Assembly (NCBI GenBank): GCA_030549335.1
Contig: CM060195.1
Coordinates: 7,223,001-7,287,000 of the forward strand
Length of the DNA stretch: 64,000 nt
Reading direction: 5' to 3'
Source: Pontederia crassipes
Taxonomy: Eukaryota > Streptophyta > Magnoliopsida > Commelinales > Pontederiaceae
Program-made: the position numbers and the translations under genes
Shown here: piece after piece, positions 34,300 to 44,975 of the stretch
Layout: every line of letters starts with the position of its first letter
How positions within the stretch are numbered: the stretch's first letter is position 1
Notes under the pieces: generated by a model
Database searches by the model: none
Seen by the model: only the letters and a program-made list of their open reading frames with translations
Told to the model about the DNA's origin: nothing

Positions 34300-35854
34300 A
34301 TAATTTTAGAGAATTATTTTGTTGAAATGGTTAAAGAGATTGATGCTACCTCCAAGAGATGGATCAAGAGTATTTAAAAATTTATTCAATTTGATTATGT
34401 GAAGTTCATCAATTGAGGTACGTTCATGTTCATTTTTACTCTTAAAGTATGATTTGATATTCTTTCTTTTCTAGTATTTTGAACATTACTATGATAAATG
34501 TTTTGGATATTGTTTCTTGTTCAAAATCACAAATTTGATGTTGTGTCTTAAATTTATTTGAGTTATGTGCTGAGAAAAGAAATGATATGTCAATATATTT
34601 ATTTAGATTATTTAAATCATATTTTGTATGTGATGATGATTTCTATCCGATTGTATCTTTTAATGAATCTTTCGAATGTGCCTTTGGTTTCTCAAAAAAA
34701 TTTTACTTCAATTTTTATGTGGCTAGTTAATTAATTATATCAATTAACATGTAGTTAATGGTACATATCTTTGAAAGTAAACTATACGTAAGGGTGTTAT
34801 TAGTAAACCCCTACAATTATAAAAAGACAAAATGAAATTTTGTCTAATAATATTAATGGCGAACATCACGTGGGATTAGAACATGATGATAATATATTCA
34901 AAAAGTACATGACCCTATATTGAGGGTGTTGCTCGTGAACATCTTGTGGAGATAATAAAGCGTCATCTTGCCTAGTGATGTTACTGATAAACATTACAAA
35001 CAAAAAATAGAACATGTGTTCCACATGTTCACTAATTATTCAAAAATATAGTGATGTTACTTGTAAATGTTATATAACATATTAAATATTATTTTCAATG
35101 TATTAATGGTATGTATTAATATTTGTTATTTGTATAAGAGTACACATATATACATGTTTTCCCACATAATTAGTTTAAAATATAAAGATTGAGCAGCGTT
35201 AATGACTGTTGATTGAAAAACATAATGAATCCAGTAGTGGATGATGTTACATGTTGACCCTCTACAACCCTTTATCAGATTTTCTTCGGAATGATCGTTA
35301 CACACATCGACAATGATGTGTCATTCTGATGTTGCTCTCAAGCGAGAATTCTCCAGAATGATCGTTACATACATCGACAATGGTGTGTGCATTCTGATGT
35401 TGCCTTTGAATGAGAGGGGAGCATTGTCTCCAAAGGCTTAGCTAGTATATTAAGAGGGAAATGACATAAATCCCAACTATTAACATTAAGAAGGGCCAAT
35501 AATCGATTGAATGGAAATGATGTTTCATAAAAGTGGAAGTCCGAAAGGGTTATGAAGCACCCCTGAGGAAAAAGGTATTGAGGCAATGGTTATGGTAAGT
35601 GTACAACACTAAGCCTATCGATTGAATTGATGATTGTTATGGATGTTTCCATACTATATGTATGATGATATGATTACATGTTTTCCATGCTTTTATTTGT
35701 TGCATGATGATATAAATGGTATGAATGAATGACATGTAGTTCATATGTTAAAAACATTGCATGCATATTATTTCCTTCTTATTATATGAAGATGATATAT
35801 GCATATCATGTAGTATCTTATTTAGGATCATGGCATCGCATTACATGACCTTTA
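34300..35854 (+). repeat. Internal region of array, copy II, Z block
   Basis: Matches 16798-18560 in order, apart from the Au SINE, which is absent here (empty site 34475-34490). No coding is readable. It ends at the five bases CTTTA (35850-35854), the left target duplication of the Sirevirus-like element. Confidence 0.7.
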
Positions 35855-36907
35855 TGTTGAATTTTATGTTTTAATGATAATAAATTAAATTAGACAAAAA
35901 ACTATTAATTTATGCTCAAGTGATGATAACGTAGGTCTAGGATTGATATGACCTCATTCGTAGAAGAAATCATCAAATCAAACGATAAAAATAAAGACTC
36001 GATCGATCCACCCATCGGTCGATCGGCCATGGAGATCGGTCGTTTGATATCAGTGAAAGAAATGTCGAGACTATACTGGTCGATGGTCCGATCGTTGTAT
36101 CGGTCGATCGATCAGTATAGACGAATTTCAGAAATGATGAGACTACACCGGTCGATGTTCCGGTCGATCGACCAACAGAAGAGCGCTTTCAAGAAATGTC
36201 GAGACTATACTAGTCGATTGTCCGATCGCTATAATTGACCGGACAGCGGATAAAATCACAGCTTTCGTGTAACGGTCATATTGACCGATAGACTGCCCAT
36301 TAAAGCGGTTACAATGCCAGATGAATAGTAACGGCTATTTTTCAAGAAAAAATTTATGGAAGAAGTTTTGGACGAAATTTCCATCTGTAAAAGCCTATAA
36401 AAGAAGTGTCAAAGCATGAAGAAAACTCATCCAAACAAGCAAAATCATTAAAAAGTTCCTTTCAAGTTCTTGAGCCCAAATTTGCAAGTTCTTCCCTTTC
36501 TCTTCTAAGCTTTGAGTGTGAGAAACTTTTGTAAAGAAGAGAGTTAGAGGGAATCATTATTCTCTGATCTAGTGAGATTGAGAGCTCCTTGTAAAATATG
36601 TGTGTCTTGTCTCTTAAGCGGAGAAAAAGGTGTGGTGTAAAGAGGGTTATTCTCTCCTTACAAGAAAAGAGAAAGCTAGTAAATCTCCGGGGGTTTCGAT
36701 GATGAGAAGTCAGAGCGGGGACGTAGGCCAAAGATTTGATGCCGAATCTCGTTAACATATTGGGTCTCTTTGTGTTTGTTCTCTTACTCACTCTTTATTG
36801 TTATTTTATTGTGATTGGTTTCATTGATTTGCTAAAAGTGTTTTTGCGAAAATTTTTTTTTCAAAACACCAATTCACCCTCCCCATCTTAATGCTTTCGA
36901 TCCTACA
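35855..36907 (+). repeat. Left LTR of the Sirevirus-like element
   Basis: 1053 bp, TGTTGAATTTTATG to GATCCTACA. TATA box CCTATAAAAG at about 36394. The U3 part holds a CGGTCGATCG array. It differs from the right LTR by many substitutions and small indels, so the insertion is not recent. Confidence 0.9.
36000..36240. repeat. CGGTCGATCG / CGATCGACCG palindrome array in LTR U3
   Basis: GATCGATC, CGGTCGATCG and related words recur about ten times in 240 bases, with ATGTCGAGACTATAC and ATGATGAGACTACA units between them. The corresponding right-LTR part (43650-43950) has the same array in more decayed form. Similar words reappear 3' of pol at 41057-41250. Confidence 0.8.
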
Positions 36908-36908
36908 A

Positions 36909-36921
36909 TTGATATTAGAAT
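36909..36921 (+). promoter_or_regulatory. Decayed primer binding site
   Basis: TTGATATTAGAAT follows the left LTR at the place expected for TTGGTATCAGAGC. Several transitions separate it from the initiator-Met primer site. Confidence 0.6.
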
Positions 36922-36961
36922 AGGTTGCTCTCGTTTTTAAGATTTAAACATATTTAGAGTT

Positions 36962-37980
36962 ATGACATCAAGTGGATTCAGTTTTTTCGAAGGTCAATCG
37001 ATTAATTGTCCTCCACTTTTCAATGCATCAAATTTTGCATATTGGAAAATTAGGATGCAAGCATATGTATGTTCCATTGATATAGACATGTGGAATGTCG
37101 TTCAAAAAGGTTTTGATTTACGTGAAAAATCTCCTTTAAAATATACTTGGTAAAACTTGATTGGAAAGGAAAAAGTATCTTTTATTGTGCTTTGGATCCT
37201 ACTAAGTTTAATCGGATTTCTAATTGTCAAAGTGTCAATGAGATTTGAAAGAAACTTGAAACTTATTATTACTCATGAAGGAACAAATAAAGTTAAGGAA
37301 TCTAAATTGAATATTCTAAATCACCAATATAATTCTTTCGAGATGTATGAAAATAAATCTATAAATGAGATGGTCGTTCACTTTAATGATATTTTAAATG
37401 GCTTAGCCTCTTTGAGCAAGCCAAATACTAATCCTCAAAAGGTGAAAGTTTTTTCAAGTCTCTCTCCTCCAAATGGCATACAAAAAGGATGGTGATTAAA
37501 GAAAAGAACTTGAATAAGTTAGACTTTAATGATCTTTTAAGTTCACTCTTAACCTATGAGATCATGATCAAGAAATATGAAGAAGAAAATGCTCTAAAAA
37601 GAAAAACATTAGTTTCAAAAGCAAATAAAGATGAGAAAGACACAAGTGAAGAAGATGAGGATCTTGATTAAAAGAAGCTTGTTTTATATGTAAAGAAGAT
37701 TAACAAGTATCTCAAGGTGCCAAGCAAAAGAAGAAGAATGACTTCACCAAGAATAGATCGTCATCAAGCAAGAATCAAATAACTTATTTTGAATGTAAAA
37801 AGGTTGTCCATTATAAAAATGAGTGTCCATATTTTATCAAAAAGGAGAAAGACGGAGAAAACTCAAGAAGGAAGAAAAATGCTCTTCAAACCATTTGGGA
37901 TGAAAGCGAAGATGAAGAAAATGACTCCAACACCTTCTCAAGTGATGATGATGAAGTCTACATATATTTAATGGCTAATA
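36962..37980 (+). pseudogene. Sirevirus-like gag, broken
   Basis: The start MTSSGFSFFEGQSINCPPLF with NFAYWKIRMQAYVCSID is typical of this gag type. After a stop at 37153 the frame continues with THEGTNKVKESKLNILNHQY, LTYEIMIKKYEEENALKRK and the acidic DTSEEDEDLD. The zinc knuckle (about 37779-37830) reads YFECKKVVHYKNEC: the first Cys is replaced by Tyr, and Gly by Val. Several frameshifts and stops separate these parts. The protein would have formed the particle shell. Confidence 0.83.
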
Positions 37981-40905
37981 GCCACAAGGGAGCTCCAAAG
38001 TACATTGAAGGTGAATGGTATTTGGATAGTGAATGCTCAAGACATATGACCGGGATGCATCAACCTTCATCACTTTGGAAAAGAAAAATGAAGAAAAAGT
38101 CACTTTTGAAGACAGTAGCAAATGAAGAATAATTGGTATGGATAATGTTGGTAAGAATGACAAAGTGTATTTGAAAAATATGTGTCTAGTTGAAAACCTA
38201 AAACATAATCTAATTAGCATAAGTCAATTATGTGATAAAAATTATACAAAATTGACTTGATAATTCAAAAAATGAAAAATGTCTTAGTGCTACGCATGAT
38301 GATATAAATTTGTGGCATAGAAGATTATGACATGCAAACTAAAAATTACTAAATAAACTTTCAAATCATGACTTGGTTAAAGGTTTGTCTAAGATTAAAT
38401 TTGAGAAAAAAATATTTGTGATTCATGTCTTAAAGGTAAACAAACAAAAAATTCATTTAAATTAAATGGAGTTATTAGTACACATAGGTCTTTGGAACTT
38501 TTACATCTTGATTTATTTGGACCAATTGATGTAGTAAGCTTAGGAGAAAAAAGATATGTATTTGTTATTGTTGATGATTTCTCTCATTTCACTTGGACTA
38601 TTTTTCTTACTAGTAAAGATGAAACAATAAATATTTCTTTAAAAATTTGAAAAAAAAATCAAAATGAACTTGAACAAAAAATTTCAAAAATTAGAAGTAA
38701 TCATGGAGGATAATTTGAAAATTATAAATTTGAATTGTTTTATGAAGAAATTGGGATCATTCATAACTTTTCCACTCCTAAGACACCGCAATAAAATTGA
38801 GTAGTAGAAAGGAAAAATAGAACAATATAAGAAATTACTAGAATAAATTTTTAATGAAAGTAAATTGTCAAAATATTTTTGATCTGAGACCGTAAACACA
38901 TCATGCTATGCTCTTAGTAAGATTCTTTTATGCCTCCTGAGAAGAAAACATGTTTTGAAGTTTTGTATGTAAAGAAATCAAATATTTCTTATTTCAAATT
39001 TTTTTGTTGCAAATGCTATATTTTGAATGTCAAAGATAAACTAAGTAAATTTAATGCCAAATGTGATGATGGTATTTTTCTTGATTACTCAAGTACAAGT
39101 AAAGCTTATATAGTGTATAATAAAAGAATATTAGTTGTTGAAGAGTCTATTAATGTTAAATTCAATGAGACTAATGATTTTTTTATGAGCAAGCAAGCAT
39201 ATGATGATGAGAAAAAAATAGTTGAAATGTAAAGACAACTTAATGATGTGCAAAATGTGAACTTGGAAGAAGCTAAAGTTGACACTCCAAATGTGGAAGA
39301 AATGGAAAAACCTCGAATTGAGAAGAACCAAATCATTTCAAGAAATTGGAGACATGCCTCATCACATCCACTTGAAGAAGTTATAGGTAATATAAATGAA
39401 GGTATAAAAAGTAGAAACTCTTTGAAAAAATTATGTGCTTTTTTTTATATTTCTTGCTAATTTTGAACTCAACGATATAAATGAAGCACTTGAAGATCCA
39501 AAATGGATAAATGCAATGCATGAGGAATTAAACAATTTTGAAAGAAATCAAGTGTAGAAACTTGTGGAAAGACCCATGTATCATTCCATTATTGGAACCA
39601 AATGGGTCTTTCTAAACAAGTTAAATGAAAATGGTGTCATTGTGTGGAACAAGGGTAGATTAGTGGCCAATTGTTACTCACAAATTGAAGGGATTGATTT
39701 TGATGAAACTTTTACTCTCATTGTTAGACTTGAGGCAATTTGAATGCTTTTAGCTTTTGCATGTTATAAAGGCTTTAATTTTTTTTTCAAATGGATTTAA
39801 AATTGACTTTTTTAAATGGTTTATAAATGAAGAACTTTATGTTGAACAATACCAAGATTTTGAAAATTCAGATTTCCCTAATCATGTTTTTAAACTTTCA
39901 AAAGCTCTTTATGAATTAAAACAAGTTCCTCGAACTTAGTATAAAAGATTGGGTCCATTTTTAATTGAAAATAGTTTTAAAAAAGGGAAACTTGACGCCA
40001 CATTATTTTTAAAATATTTGAAAAATGACAGTTTGATAGTTCACATGATATTGTTGATGGTGCTACTAATGAATGGTTGTACAAAGAGTTTGAAACTCTT
40101 ATGCAAAAAGAATTGGAGATGAGTTTTGTAGGAGAGCTTACTTTCCATCTAGGTCTACAAATGAATTTTTTCTCAATCAAGAAAAGTATACAAGTAAGCT
40201 ACTTAAAAGATTCAGAATGAACGAATGCAAGCCGAGCACAACTCCTATGAGCACCTCCACAAAATTGGATAAGGATGAAAAAGACAAGTCCATGATAAAA
40301 AAAAAGGTATAGAGATATGATAGGTAGCTTGCTCTATTTAACGGCATCTAAGTCAGATATCATGTTTAGTGTATGCTTGTGTGCTAGATTTCAATTCGCT
40401 CCCAAAGAATCACAAAAAGATTATGCGCTACTTAAATTATACATGTGAATTAGGCATTTGATATGATAGAAACTTCCCATTTGAATTACTTGCCTACACC
40501 GACGCAAATTTTGTCGAGTGCAAAGTTGATAGGAAAAGCACTAGCAAGAAACAAAACTCCATAACACTTTCTACCACCGAGGCCGAATATATAGTCGTTG
40601 GTAGTTATTGTGCACAATTATTATGGGAAAAATAACAATTGCTTGATTATGGTGTGAATTGTTCCAATGTACCCATGAATTGCGATAATACAAGTGTTAT
40701 AGAAATGTCAAAAAATCTAATTCAACATTATAGAGTTAAACATATCGATTTGCAATATCATTTTATTAGAGAGAATGTGACCCTTAAGGACATTGATATT
40801 GAGTATGTGTCCACTGAAGTCCAACTTGCAAACATAGTTACAAAACCCTTGAGTGAAGAACGATTTTGCATGTTTAGAAGGGAATTAGGAATGATTGAAT
40901 CTTGA
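37981..40905 (+). pseudogene. Sirevirus-like pol (protease, integrase, RT, RNase H), broken
   Basis: Protease: WYLDSECSRHMTG at about 38015-38055, Glu in place of the Gly after the active-site Asp-Ser. Integrase: CDSCLKGKQTKNSF, then LLHLDLFGPIDVV and VIVDDFSHFTW (both catalytic Asp kept), and VVERKNRT with the Glu (about 38800). RT: ALYELKQVPRT at about 39905; the YVDD site near 40045 is shifted and shortened, leaving only DIV-DGATNE-like sequence; MSFVGELTFHLGLQMN follows. RNase H: AYTDANFVECKVDRKSTS, LSTTEAEYIVVGSYCAQLLW, MNCDNTSVIEMSKN and VKHIDLQYHFIREN, ending at a natural-looking stop after GMIES (40905). There are many stops and frameshifts, so it is non-functional. Confidence 0.88.
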
Positions 40906-41740
40906 TTGCATATCAATTTTAAGTAAAAGTGATTTGGTTATGCAATATCACTTTTAACATGAATTGAATACACTTACATTTATGTGAAATAAATCCCTGA
41001 AATAAAATCTCAATGCTTAAATTTTCGAAAAATTAGTGAAAAAGTGGTTGTCAAACTAGGATCGGTCGACCGATATGCTCCATCGGTATATGACTATAGT
41101 CGATTGACATCCATCAACTGATGGATTGTTTATTACAAAACAACTGATCGATCGTCGGACATATCGGTATATGTACAAATTGCGCACGTATAAGAATTCG
41201 ACCAATCGATTGGTCGACCTCCTCTTAATCTTTTCCTTCGATCGCTGCCCTAGACACCGCCCGTCCACCTTGTCCGCGATGTCGCCGCCGACCATCTAGC
41301 CATCGCTGTCGCCGCCGACCTCCCTTGTCCGTCGTCACTCTCTCTCCTTCCTTCCGCCGCTATTTTGGTCACCCTTTTTTCTATTCGCCGATGACCCCAG
41401 TCGCCCTCACCACCTTCCCTGTCCACCGTCAGCCACCATCTCGCTTCCCTTCCTCCTTCATCGTTCACCGATGACTCTCTCCCTCTCTTCACTCGACCAC
41501 TGTCTCTTGCCACCGCCCGTCACTGCCACTAATCATCACCACGGTTATCGTTCCTGCCTTCTTCTTCCTTCCGCCCTCTCGTCACTTCCTCCTCCTTTCA
41601 GTCATCGTCGTCGTTTCCCTCTCAACCACCCTCTCTCCTTGTCATCGTTGCCCTCATTTTCCTTCGGACGCCCTTTCGACCATCGGAACTGTCATTGATC
41701 AGACCCCTTCCATTCCTTCCTGCCACCAATCACCATTGTC
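40906..41740 (+). other. Spacer 3' of pol: CGATCG words and a GC-rich CT tract
   Basis: 41057-41250 repeats GGTCGACCGAT and ATCGATTGGTCGACC words like those in the LTR. 41220-41740 is pyrimidine- and CG-rich (CCGCCG, CATCG, TCTC). It reads as Arg/Ser/Pro-rich low complexity on the plus strand and Arg/Gly/Glu-rich on the minus; neither looks like a real protein. Confidence 0.55.
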
Positions 41741-43090
41741 GAATCCATGGCCGATGACAAAGGGACTCCACCTCTTCGTCTAGTCTTTCAACGTCGTCAT
41801 CATTGTTATTATGGCTCAGGTGGTCGCGTTCATGTAATCTCAAATAAGTTTGAGCCTGACTCAGAACCGGAACCGTGGACGAGGATGATTCCGTGGACGA
41901 GGATGATTCCGTGGACGTGCTCGTCAGCCTCCTTCCATTGACCCTACTGATTTTGATAGTCACATCTTTGTCACTAGGGCCATCTCTATTAGTTTTGATG
42001 CCTTGGACGTCTCTCGTGAAGTCGGGCGTGCATACACTATTTATTGTGATGCTCTAAACATTCCAGATGTTCAAGAGATATTCACAACCATATGCCATTT
42101 CTCTCTCACATAGAGCGCGTGTATCCACATCTTACATTTCTATGCGAACATGACGATCACTCGAGAGGCCATGATCACCTATGTCCTTGGAATACCCATT
42201 CGCTTTGATCCTAACCACCTATATCACATCTTTGATGTTCCGTGCTCGTTACCTGGTTTCTATTCGTTTGTCACCCATGGTTGGCCTTCCGATTATCTCC
42301 CGATCACGGATGACATTCGTACGATTTTTGTTAGACAGGATATTCACTACACCGTCAAAACGGCCTATCGGCATCTTCATCCAACTATGAAAATGCTCAT
42401 CACATTCTTAATCGCATGATTATTCCTCGAGTCGGGCACTATATAAATGTCACTCACTTTGATCTATTCTTTTTTCATTGTCTCGATATCGGTGATGTCA
42501 CATTTCTTCATTTTGGCCATTTTCTTTTCTATCATATGGATTACACCTTTCATAATGTCTCCTCTGGTGTTCATGGTCGGTACCACTTATATTTTGGAGC
42601 CTGGATCACTAAGATTTTACTCCATTTTGTGTTGACATCCATGTAGGCGAAGAGTACATTCGACCCCATCCCACTGACATCATCGGTTTCGGGAATTTGT
42701 AGCAAAAATATCTTAGGTTTGACGAGTCAGCACTGATAGATTCTAACGACGAAGATAATGTCACAAATGGAGAGTCAGTGCCGATGGACACTCAAGATGC
42801 ACCGGAGGTTGGCCACAGCTTCTCTCCGCCTTTGGCACTCACTGAGCCTTTTGGTTCTCCCCAGCATGTAGCCTAAGCTTCCTATGGCGCCTATAATTTC
42901 ACGGCCATTTCACAGCAGGTGGATGCCATAAATCGTCGTGTGACCCAGATGGATCGTCATGTTTGACGGATGGAGCGTGTCTCCCGATACCTTGTTGGCT
43001 CGCTATAAGCCTACTATCCATCGCAGGGATTTATTCCGTCCGTAGATAGAGAGGATGATAGTGCCGATGAGATGTAGTTAGGTTACCTCC
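41740..43090 (+). pseudogene. Extra coding remnant of the Sirevirus-like element (plant transposon protein-like)
   Basis: Pieced across frames: MADDKGTPPLRLVFQRR, a duplicated acidic EDDSVD segment (41870-41910), MITYVLGIPIRFDPNHLYHI with FDVPCSLPGFYSF and WPSDYLPITDDIRTIFVRQ (42150-42360), then MIIPRVGHYINVTHFDLFFF and YHMDYTFHNV (42416-42560). This order (VLG-P-RF, a DDIR segment, I-PR-GH followed by a DLFLL-like helix) resembles the uncharacterised 'putative plant transposon protein' domain that accompanies many plant retroelements. Its function is unknown. The likeness is from memory of the motif order. At least two frameshifts and several stops break it. Confidence 0.5.
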
Positions 43091-43483
43091 CTCTTTGATG
43101 ATGTCAAAAGGGGAAGAAGTTTGGACAATGTTATATTTTTTTCAAATTCTTTTAGTTCGATGTTATGCACCATTTTGTAGTGGCTATATCACATTTGTTA
43201 GTGCATGAACACACGATATATCTATCGACAATGGATATAATGTGATGATTTTTTCTTCGTGATGAATGGGCTACATATTTGATTTCATATTTATTTTGTG
43301 TCTTGTTGATGTCATGTTTACATTGTTTCAAATTACTATATTATTATGACAATATAAAAGACCACTTATTCAAGGGGAGAAAATATGAAATATGCATGAA
43401 TGTAGGGGGAGCTTACTTACTACTCATTCTTTATCCTTACAAGTTATCTTTCTCTCTTTATCATCTAATTAGTTTGTCATCAT

Positions 43484-43499
43484 AAAAAAAAGGTGAGAT
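43484..43499 (+). promoter_or_regulatory. Polypurine tract before right LTR
   Basis: AAAAAAAGGTGAGAT directly precedes TGTTGAA at 43500, the expected place for plus-strand DNA priming. Confidence 0.7.
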
Positions 43500-44524
43500 T
43501 GTTGAATTCTATATTTTGATGATAACAAATTAAATTGGACATAAAAATTACTAATCTATGCTTAAGTGGTGATAATGCAGATGTATAATTGATATGACCT
43601 CATTCACAGAAGAAATTGCCAAATCAAACAATAAAATTAAAGACTCAGCATACACGACCGATCGACCGGCCATGGAGATCGGTCGATTGATATCAACGGA
43701 AGAAATGTCGAGACTAAATCGGTCGATGGTCTGGTTGTTGCACCGATCGGCCGATCAGTATAGACGAATTCCAAAAATGATGAGACTACATCGGTCAATG
43801 TTTCGGTTGCTACACCGGTCAACCGGCCAACAGAAGAGCACTTTCAAGAAATGTCGAGACTATACCGATCGATATGACCGGATAGCGGATAAAATCACAG
43901 AGTTTCATCCAACGATCATATTGACGAATCGACCGACCCATTAAAGTGGCCGATCAGTCACAGTACCAAATGAACAATAACAACTATTTTTTAAGGAGAA
44001 AATTATGGAAGAATTTTTGGATGAAATTTCCACCTGTAGAAGCCTATAAAATGAGTGTCAATAAGCAAGATCATTCAAAAGTTCCTATCAAGTTCTTGAG
44101 CCCAAACTTGCAAGTTATTCCCTTTCTCTTCTAAGCTTTGAGTGTGAGAAACTTTTGTAAAAGAAGAGAGTTAGAGTAAATCATTATTCTCTGATCTAGT
44201 AAGATTGAGAGCTCATTGTAAAAGATGTGTGCATTGCCTCTTGAGCGAAGAAAAAAGCGTGTGGTGTAAAGAGAATTATTCTCTCCTTAAAAAAAGAGAA
44301 AACTAGTGAATCTCTGGCAGTCTCAAGGACGAGAAGTCGAAATGAGGACATAGGCCAAAGAGTTGAGGCCGAACCTCGTTGACATATTGTGTCTTTGTGT
44401 TTGCTCTCTTACTCACTCTTTATTATTATTTGCTTGTGATCGGTTTAATTGATTTTCTAAAAGTATTTTTACGAAAAGTTTTTTTAAAAACACGAATTCC
44501 CCCCCTGGTGCTTTCGATCCTACA
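43500..44524 (+). repeat. Right LTR of the Sirevirus-like element
   Basis: 1025 bp, TGTTGAATTCTATA to GATCCTACA, followed by the target duplication CTTTA. TATA box CCTATAAAATG near 44045. It aligns along its length with the left LTR. Confidence 0.9.
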
Positions 44525-44967
44525 CTTTACACACTCTAATCGAGGAAACCCCTGCACATTGAATCTATGCAGGTACCCAATGATTGATGGATGGTGGCTC
44601 AGATCATGATGAGACAAATTGCACAAAAATGGTCTAGGTTTAATTGGAGTCATATGTCATTGAGTCTATTTGATTATGTTTTCTTAAGATATTTTAATGA
44701 TGACTATTAGATTTATTTTCTCAATTCTATAACACTACTTTGATGTTTTTGATGAAATATTCCACTATGTTTTAAAGAGTTATTTTCTCTCATTTAATTG
44801 TTTAAGTTTCCACTGCATCAATAAAAAATTATATCTTATTATGATTATGTAATGACGAACGAGCTAACATAGCAGAATGATCTAATCGCCCTTGGCATTT
44901 GGGGATGAAATTTTGGGGTGTTACAGTTTAGTATTAGAGCCAACATCGCATGCTCACTTGAGCCATA
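44525..44967 (+). repeat. Internal region of array, copy II, W block part 1
   Basis: Continues the array after the Sirevirus-like element; matches 18556-18982. It includes TTTTGGGGTGTTACAGTTTA and GTATTAGAGCCAACATCGC, the TRIM-like module. It is interrupted by the hAT at 44976. Confidence 0.7.
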
Positions 44968-44975
44968 TGAGAAAC

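Larger units (their letters stand above)
35855..44524 (+). mobile_element. Full-length Sirevirus-like Ty1-copia element
   Basis: Two LTRs of about 1.05 and 1.02 kb (35855-36907 and 43500-44524) both start TGTTGAATT and end TTTCGATCCTACA. They are flanked by CTTTA (35850-35854 and 44525-44529), with the empty site at 18556-18560 in the other array copy. Between them: primer site, gag, protease, integrase, RT, RNase H, then about 2.5 kb carrying an extra plus-strand coding remnant before a polypurine tract. Gag ending in an acidic SEEDED region, the MSFVGELTFHLGLQ RT motif and extra coding 3' of pol point to the Sirevirus group. All frames are broken. Confidence 0.92.

Noticed and set aside
41250..41963. 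Arg/Ser/Pro-rich frames in the Sirevirus-like spacer
   Set aside because: Low complexity on both strands; only the part from about 41740 shows a motif order worth calling.
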